Shown here: piece after piece, positions 13,542-17,395 of the stretch
Numbering within the stretch: the first letter of the stretch is position 1
Layout: the number at the start of each line of letters is the position of its first letter
DNA from: JAKJBL01 sp964461335
GTDB taxonomy: Bacteria; Bacillota; Clostridia; Christensenellales; CAG-138
Assembly: GCA_964461335.1 (NCBI GenBank)
Contig: CAYWTY010000035.1
Span: forward strand, 1-17,395
Reading direction: 5' to 3'
DNA: 17,395 nucleotides
Position numbers and translations under genes: made by a program
Notes under the pieces: generated by a model
Told to the model about the DNA's origin: nothing
The model's database searches: none
The model's input: the letters and a program-made list of their open reading frames with translations, nothing else

Positions 13542-15149
13542 TTGGACAATGTCAATATTATAAATTTGCTTCTTGCTTTATCAACATTTGTGATATTATA
13601 TTTTTTATTGCTGGTGGCAAAAAGGACGCCGAAAAGGCAAATTCATTATGCTGTTTTAAGTATGACTGCAAGCACCCTCTTGTGGAATATCGCAACCCTG
13701 TTGTATTTGATTTTTGACAATGTCCCATGGATACAGGCAGTTTGCGAACGGTTGTACTTTTTGGGTACGATTCTCGTATCAATTTCAATCTTATTTACGG
13801 GGTTAATATTCGCCCGAACTAAAATAAAGTTTTCATGGGTGCATGCCCTGCTTTTTATCGTACCTGTAATTTCTACTGTTGTGCTGCTCACAAATCAGAG
13901 TCATCACTATTTTTATACTGTATTTAGCCTTATTCCCTCAGAACAAGTCTTTGGTTTTTATTTTACGATACACACAGTATATTCTTATGCGTGTATAGGG
14001 GTTGGTTTGGTATATCTCTTAATTTTTTCTATAAAGAATTATGGTGTTTTTTCCAAGCAGTCTTCTTTAATATTTATTGGCATTATACTCTCGCTGATAA
14101 TTGATACAATCAGCACGTTTAAGATATTTGACTGGTCAGCGGCAATCGAAAATATTGCCTTTGCTATAACCATCAGTTTTTTTATTATAGCAATGGTAAA
14201 GTTCGACTTCCTGAATGTAATCCCCATTGCCCTGCAAACAGTTGTTGATTTAATTTCTGACAGTTATGTAGTAATAGGTGAGGATTTTGAAGTCATTGAT
14301 TATAACCAAGCTTTTATAGAGGGTTTTACCGGTATATCCAGAAAAGTCGGCATTGGTGAAATAGTTAAGCAGAACTATGGCGAAGCTGATGTGAATAGGT
14401 TCATGGCGTTTTTGGGCGAAGCGGTTAGTGCGCAAAAAAGGGTGAGCTTTGAGATACCCAAGCCCATACATGAAACAATAGCCTATTATGTAGTAGAAAT
14501 AACACCCGTTTGTATAAGCGGCAATCATATAGGGACCATCATTTTAAAACGGAATATTACAGAGCATAAAAATAACTTAAAAGAGGTTATGGTGCTTAAC
14601 GAGAGGCTCCAGAGTTTGGCAACAAGGGATTGGCTGACGCAGTCCTATAACAGATATTTCTTCGATGAAAGGTTACAGCAAGAAATTGACCTTGTAAACC
14701 GCTTGCAAACATATGGCCAAGGTGCGGATAAAAGCATCAATGATTTTGGGTTGATTATGTTTGACATAGACTATTTTAAAACATATAACGACTATAACGG
14801 CCACCCAGCAGGAGACGAGCTTTTACAAACATTGGTTACAGTTGTGAAAGAGGTTTTGTATCAAACCGATATATTATGCAGATACGGCGGGGAGGAGTTT
14901 GCCATTATTTGCTGCCAAACTTCAGTGAGCGGGGTTAAAATAGCTGCGGAAAAGATAAGGAAAACTGTGGAAGAGTATGAGTTTAAATATCAGGGCAAAC
15001 AGCCGGGCGGCAACTTAACTATTAGCATTGGCGCAGTTTGCTGCTCAACTGCTAACATGAAGAAAGACGATTTAATAAAAATAGCAGACAATAACCTATA
15101 CTCAGCCAAAAGCAGCGGAAGGAATAAGGCTGTTTTTACTACATGTTAA
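13542..15149 (+). CDS. Diguanylate cyclase with 7TM sensor and PAS domain (7TM-PAS-GGDEF)
   Basis: This 535-residue membrane protein likely makes cyclic di-GMP. Residues 5-218 form seven hydrophobic helices of the type found at the N-terminus of sensor histidine kinases (HisKA_7TM-like), including RLYFLGTILVSISILFTGLIF and ENIAFAITISFFIIAMVKFDF. A PAS domain follows at about 230-340 (LISDSYVVIGEDFEVIDYNQAF; YYVVEITPV), then a short coiled helix and the GGDEF domain at about 355-533. That domain has FDIDYFKTYNDYNGH and signature GGEEF (449-453), which supports activity. The RxxD inhibitory site is replaced by YQTD (440-443), so product feedback is probably lost. TTG at 13542 is the start, with GGGGG about nine bases upstream and no nearby in-frame ATG. 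It seems to be a single-gene unit. Confidence 0.92.
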   Translation: MDNVNIINLLLALSTFVILYFLLLVAKRTPKRQIHYAVLSMTASTLLWNIATLLYLIFDNVPWIQAVCERLYFLGTILVSISILFTGLIFARTKIKFSWVHALLFIVPVISTVVLLTNQSHHYFYTVFSLIPSEQVFGFYFTIHTVYSYACIGVGLVYLLIFSIKNYGVFSKQSSLIFIGIILSLIIDTISTFKIFDWSAAIENIAFAITISFFIIAMVKFDFLNVIPIALQTVVDLISDSYVVIGEDFEVIDYNQAFIEGFTGISRKVGIGEIVKQNYGEADVNRFMAFLGEAVSAQKRVSFEIPKPIHETIAYYVVEITPVCISGNHIGTIILKRNITEHKNNLKEVMVLNERLQSLATRDWLTQSYNRYFFDERLQQEIDLVNRLQTYGQGADKSINDFGLIMFDIDYFKTYNDYNGHPAGDELLQTLVTVVKEVLYQTDILCRYGGEEFAIICCQTSVSGVKIAAEKIRKTVEEYEFKYQGKQPGGNLTISIGAVCCSTANMKKDDLIKIADNNLYSAKSSGRNKAVFTTC

Positions 15150-15328
15150 GGCGAGGTTTAAAACTGCATGTATGAAGCTCAGGTGCTAAGTTAGCTTTGG
15201 GTTCACTATTATAACGAAGTGCACCTCATTCAAGCTAAGCTTACAGGCGCTGCACCGCAAATAGCCAAATTGCCCGCCGCATGAAGAATAGTATCTTTCA
15301 ACAGTCGCTCTGTAAAGGTTTGCATGCG

Positions 15329-15362
15329 GCTTGTGCAACCCTTGACACAGTGCTGCACAAGC
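15329..15362. repeat. Perfect 9-bp inverted repeat flanking the -35 element
   Basis: GCTTGTGCA (15329-15337) and TGCACAAGC (15354-15362) enclose 16 bases that include TTGACA. The placement is what an operator or a promoter-embedded hairpin would show. A second dyad, CGGTCA-AC-TGACCG (15380-15393), lies just past the expected transcription start. Confidence 0.65.
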
Positions 15363-15370
15363 GATATATT
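15342..15370 (+). promoter_or_regulatory. Strong predicted sigma-A promoter in the inverted-repeat region
   Basis: Perfect TTGACA (15342-15347), an exact 17-bp spacer and TATATT (15365-15370). The transcript would start near 15377 and run about 365 bases before the next start codon, so it has either a long leader or makes a separate RNA. Dyads flank both its -35 and its start point. Confidence 0.7.
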
Positions 15371-15742
15371 ATCATTAAGCGGTCAACTGACCGATGGAGT
15401 TATCATTCGTTTTCCTACCAACCTTTCCGGACACAAAACTAGGGGCAGACCTATATTGAAAAGCTGTTTACGGGGATAATGGGATAGAACCGCCGCTTCA
15501 ATTCCGGCGAAGGGTTCTACGCTTAGTGTTGTGAAAAATAAAATATCCGTAACACAGTAGTTAAGCTCTTCGAGAAAAGTCCAAGTTTTCGCATACACAC
15601 TCCCACTATATCGATATTAAGAAAATGCTGACAGAGCTCTTTGGTAAAAAGCTAAAATACAAAAGATAGCTCCAGTAGACGCCGCTAATAAGGCTAAAAG
15701 ATGCAGCAACACCCTAAAAACGAGTAATCGCAGGTGAATGAT

Positions 15743-16441
15743 GTGAATAAACCAAAAAACCGAAATGGAATAGTAATAGTCCTCTTGGCATTGGTGCTTG
15801 TGGTATGGGGTTTGGCCATAGCAGGCTACGTTAAAAGTTCTTTAGGCAGCTTAAGTTTATTCAAAAAGGGCAACTTAAACACACCGCAAACTCAAATAAA
15901 CGAGGAGACCACCCCAATTGAGCCTCCAGTAAAAACACAAGCTAGAGAAGAGCTAAATGAGCCTGCTCCAATTGAAACCCCGGTGGAAACACCAGCCCAG
16001 CAAGAGTTAGACGCAAGTGGTATCTGGGATATGACATTCCGCCGGTATTATTCCATAGAGAGCAGCGGCGCATGGGAACCCATAGGCATGGGAGAAATCT
16101 TCCTCTGGATAGAAATCTATGCAGGCAAACAGTTTGAGTGCGCTATTATGCCGTACGAGGGCACAATAAACGGCGAGTCATATGCCGATTCCCTTGCACT
16201 CGAGCCTCGGCTTTTCACAGGCGAGCTTGCCGGCAATACGCTTAGGTTATATCTTGATCTTGACGATTTCTTTATAGATCCCACCTTAGAGGTAAGCGAT
16301 ACGATTAAGCCTGACTATATTGATATTCCGATTACCACAGAAAACGGCAAGCCACGCGGCACCTATGATTATACATGGGTAGCAGTTGTTGATGACTACA
16401 ACTTGCAAAGCCGCGTGACAATCGAATTAAAAAAGAGATGA
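15743..16441 (+). CDS. Membrane-anchored protein of unknown function with Pro/Glu/Thr-rich stalk and extracytoplasmic beta domain
   Basis: I do not recognise the family. The start used is GTG at 15743 (232 residues), because AGGTG lies six bases upstream; an in-frame GTG at 15734 would add three residues. A basic tail is followed by one transmembrane helix at about residues 9-28 (GIVIVLLALVLVVWGLAIAG). A low-complexity stalk of about 50 residues follows, with repeated TPIEPPV / APIETPVETPAQ units. The C-terminal domain of about 140 residues begins ASGIWDMTFRRYYSIESSG and is rich in aromatic and acidic residues with alternating strands, as in small beta-barrel binding domains. Topology suggests that the domain is outside the cell. 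The zinc-ribbon protease gene follows after 27 bp, so the two are probably co-expressed. Confidence 0.8.
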   Translation: MNKPKNRNGIVIVLLALVLVVWGLAIAGYVKSSLGSLSLFKKGNLNTPQTQINEETTPIEPPVKTQAREELNEPAPIETPVETPAQQELDASGIWDMTFRRYYSIESSGAWEPIGMGEIFLWIEIYAGKQFECAIMPYEGTINGESYADSLALEPRLFTGELAGNTLRLYLDLDDFFIDPTLEVSDTIKPDYIDIPITTENGKPRGTYDYTWVAVVDDYNLQSRVTIELKKR

Positions 16442-16468
16442 GCAAAAGCGCTTTTAGGAGGGAATTCT

Positions 16469-17395
16469 ATGTTTTGCAAAGATTGTGGATCAGAAGTTAG
16501 CTTCAACGCAAAATTCTGTTCGAAGTGCGGGGCAAATGTTGAGAGAAATAATATCGAAGCAAAGCCGATAAACCACCAAGGCGAGACAACCTATAATGCT
16601 TACCCACAACAGCCAACGAAGTCTCCACAGCTTCAGCCTCAAAGGCAGTATATTCCACCGCAGCAACCGCAATATCAAGCCCCTGCAGGCGGCGGCGGCT
16701 CAAAAAGGCCGGGCGGACGAAGCGCTCTCTTAATTATACTTATCATAGCGTTAGTGGCTGGGCTTGGCGCCAATATATTTCAGCTTATAAACGGAAAGCA
16801 TATCCTTTCGGGGAGTCCATCCAAGCTCCTAAACTACAAAGCCCCCGATGCTTCACTTTTAAGTGAAACCGAAGAATGGGGCATTGTACCTCTCAACCAG
16901 CTCATTATCGTGTTCAATGACGATGTAGGGAAAGGTGAGGCTAAAAAAGCAATCGAGCAGTTGGGCGGCGTCATTGTCGGCGAGATTGAGACTATCAACC
17001 TGTATCAAATAGAAACGAAAAGCAGATCAGAAGCCGAGCTTACGAGGCTGCTGGACACCGCCATTGCCATGAGCGGCGTCGAAACAGCCTTCCCCAATGT
17101 TGAAGTTTACGGCAAGGACGCAGAGGGTTCTCCCTGCAGCCCCCTTCGCGACCCCCTCTATACCGACCCGAACAATTCGTTGCACTATAAGGCCATCGGC
17201 ATGGAAAACGCATGGCGCATCATAAAAAGCAGCGGCGTTAAACTCAACAATGTAAACGCAGGCGTTCTCGACAGCTCTCTTTATACCGGTTCAAACGAAT
17301 ATAAAGGCAAGGTTAAGGTGAGCGGAGACAAGACCAACGAGCCCGAAAAAGACGTCAAAAATCAGATTGTCAATGGAGGGCTTAACCACGGCACA
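16469..17395 (+). CDS. Zinc-ribbon, transmembrane, subtilisin-like (S8) serine protease, 3' end outside window
   Basis: The first 309 residues are visible and the frame is open to the edge. The ATG follows AGGAGGG by six bases. The N-terminus MFCKDCGSEVSFNAKFCSKCG is, in part, a zinc ribbon with Cys 3, 6, 17 and 20. A Gln/Pro-rich linker (about 45-75) and a GGGG-containing basic patch lead to one transmembrane helix (about 85-105). Residues about 140-215 resemble an inhibitor-I9-type prodomain (LIIVFNDDVGKGEAKKAIEQ). The catalytic domain begins with DPLYTDPNNSLHYKAIGMENAW. Asp 268 in AGVLDSS and His 307 in NHGT fit the S8 Asp and His; the Ser lies beyond the window. Topology would put the zinc ribbon in the cytoplasm and the protease outside. 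The second half uses noticeably more C-ending codons than neighbouring genes. Confidence 0.87.
   Translation, partial: MFCKDCGSEVSFNAKFCSKCGANVERNNIEAKPINHQGETTYNAYPQQPTKSPQLQPQRQYIPPQQPQYQAPAGGGGSKRPGGRSALLIILIIALVAGLGANIFQLINGKHILSGSPSKLLNYKAPDASLLSETEEWGIVPLNQLIIVFNDDVGKGEAKKAIEQLGGVIVGEIETINLYQIETKSRSEAELTRLLDTAIAMSGVETAFPNVEVYGKDAEGSPCSPLRDPLYTDPNNSLHYKAIGMENAWRIIKSSGVKLNNVNAGVLDSSLYTGSNEYKGKVKVSGDKTNEPEKDVKNQIVNGGLNHGT

Larger units (their letters stand above)
15150..15742 (+). other. Non-coding region dense in inverted repeats (candidate structured RNA or control region)
   Basis: No reading frame here is convincing. Perfect inverted repeats are frequent: AGGTGC/GCACCT (15181, 15221), TTAGCTT/AAGCTAA (15191, 15232), GCCGCATG/CATGCGGC (15276, 15323), GCTTGTGCA/TGCACAAGC (15329, 15354) and CGGTCA/TGACCG (15380, 15388). 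There is also an extended stem TAGAACCGCCG with CGGC and GGTTCTA (15485-15519, four-base bulge). Some are mutually exclusive or interleaved. A good promoter sits at 15342-15370. I do not recognise a known RNA family. The region could be a long structured leader of the next gene, an independent small RNA, or remnants of old inserted DNA. Confidence 0.5.

Noticed and set aside
15401..15540. Possible decayed transposase N-terminus on the plus strand
   Set aside because: The translation has in-frame stops and only vague resemblance to transposase starts; there is no catalytic motif or terminal repeat.
15383..15598. 71-codon minus-strand frame in the inverted-repeat region
   Set aside because: It starts with GTG too close to a GGGAG site, has no recognisable domain, and overlaps the hairpins and dyads. 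It is treated as chance.

Overview
The window looks like chromosomal DNA of an anaerobic, low-to-moderate-GC Firmicute of the class Clostridia. Evidence: an aldehyde:ferredoxin oxidoreductase (AOR) family tungsto/molybdoenzyme behind a Moco/Tuco-type riboswitch, strong Gram-positive Shine-Dalgarno sites with ATG, GTG and TTG starts, a YknXYZ/MacAB-type exporter with no outer-membrane partner, and Gram-positive (DinR/LexA-type) SOS-box-like operators. The taxon is inferred from gene content, not proven. I saw no rRNA, tRNA or CRISPR array.

Layout. Positions 1-1843 (minus strand) hold a Cache-GGDEF diguanylate cyclase followed by the first 62 codons of a Y-family DNA polymerase. Similarity to that family stops abruptly near position 54, where the sequence looks like the end of an inserted element. 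Positions 2055-5940 (plus) hold a three-gene exporter: membrane-fusion adaptor, ABC ATPase and FtsX/MacB-type permease. Positions 5946-7608 (minus) hold a four-gene set: XRE repressor, ImmA/IrrE-type metallopeptidase, a 90-residue unknown protein and a VOC-fold protein. This set diverges from a full-length Y-family polymerase (dinB-like, 7750-8985). The 141-bp divergent region carries two 16-bp inverted repeats, each one base away from the Gram-positive SOS box, overlapping the two predicted promoters.

Positions 9079-9839 hold a small XRE regulator plus a membrane protein. Their near-consensus promoter is embedded in TGCAAAG half-sites spaced exactly 23 bp apart. Positions 9998-13307 form a cofactor-enzyme unit: promoter, Moco/Tuco-like riboswitch, AOR, intrinsic terminator, two MoaD/ubiquitin-like proteins and a ThiF/MoeB-like E1 enzyme. 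Positions 13542-15149 encode a second diguanylate cyclase (7TM-PAS-GGDEF) whose inhibitory site appears to be lost. Positions 15150-15742 are non-coding but rich in long inverted repeats and contain a good sigma-A promoter. Positions 15743-17395 encode a membrane-anchored protein of unknown function and then the start of a zinc-ribbon, transmembrane, subtilisin-like protease that runs off the window.

The most interesting unit is at 5946-8985. It resembles the repressor/protease logic of Deinococcus DdrO-IrrE and phage ImmR-ImmA, but it is placed over a translesion polymerase through SOS-box-like operators. The second is the riboswitch-AOR-MoaD-MoaD-E1 cluster, which looks like an enzyme packaged with its own pterin-cofactor sulfur-transfer machinery.
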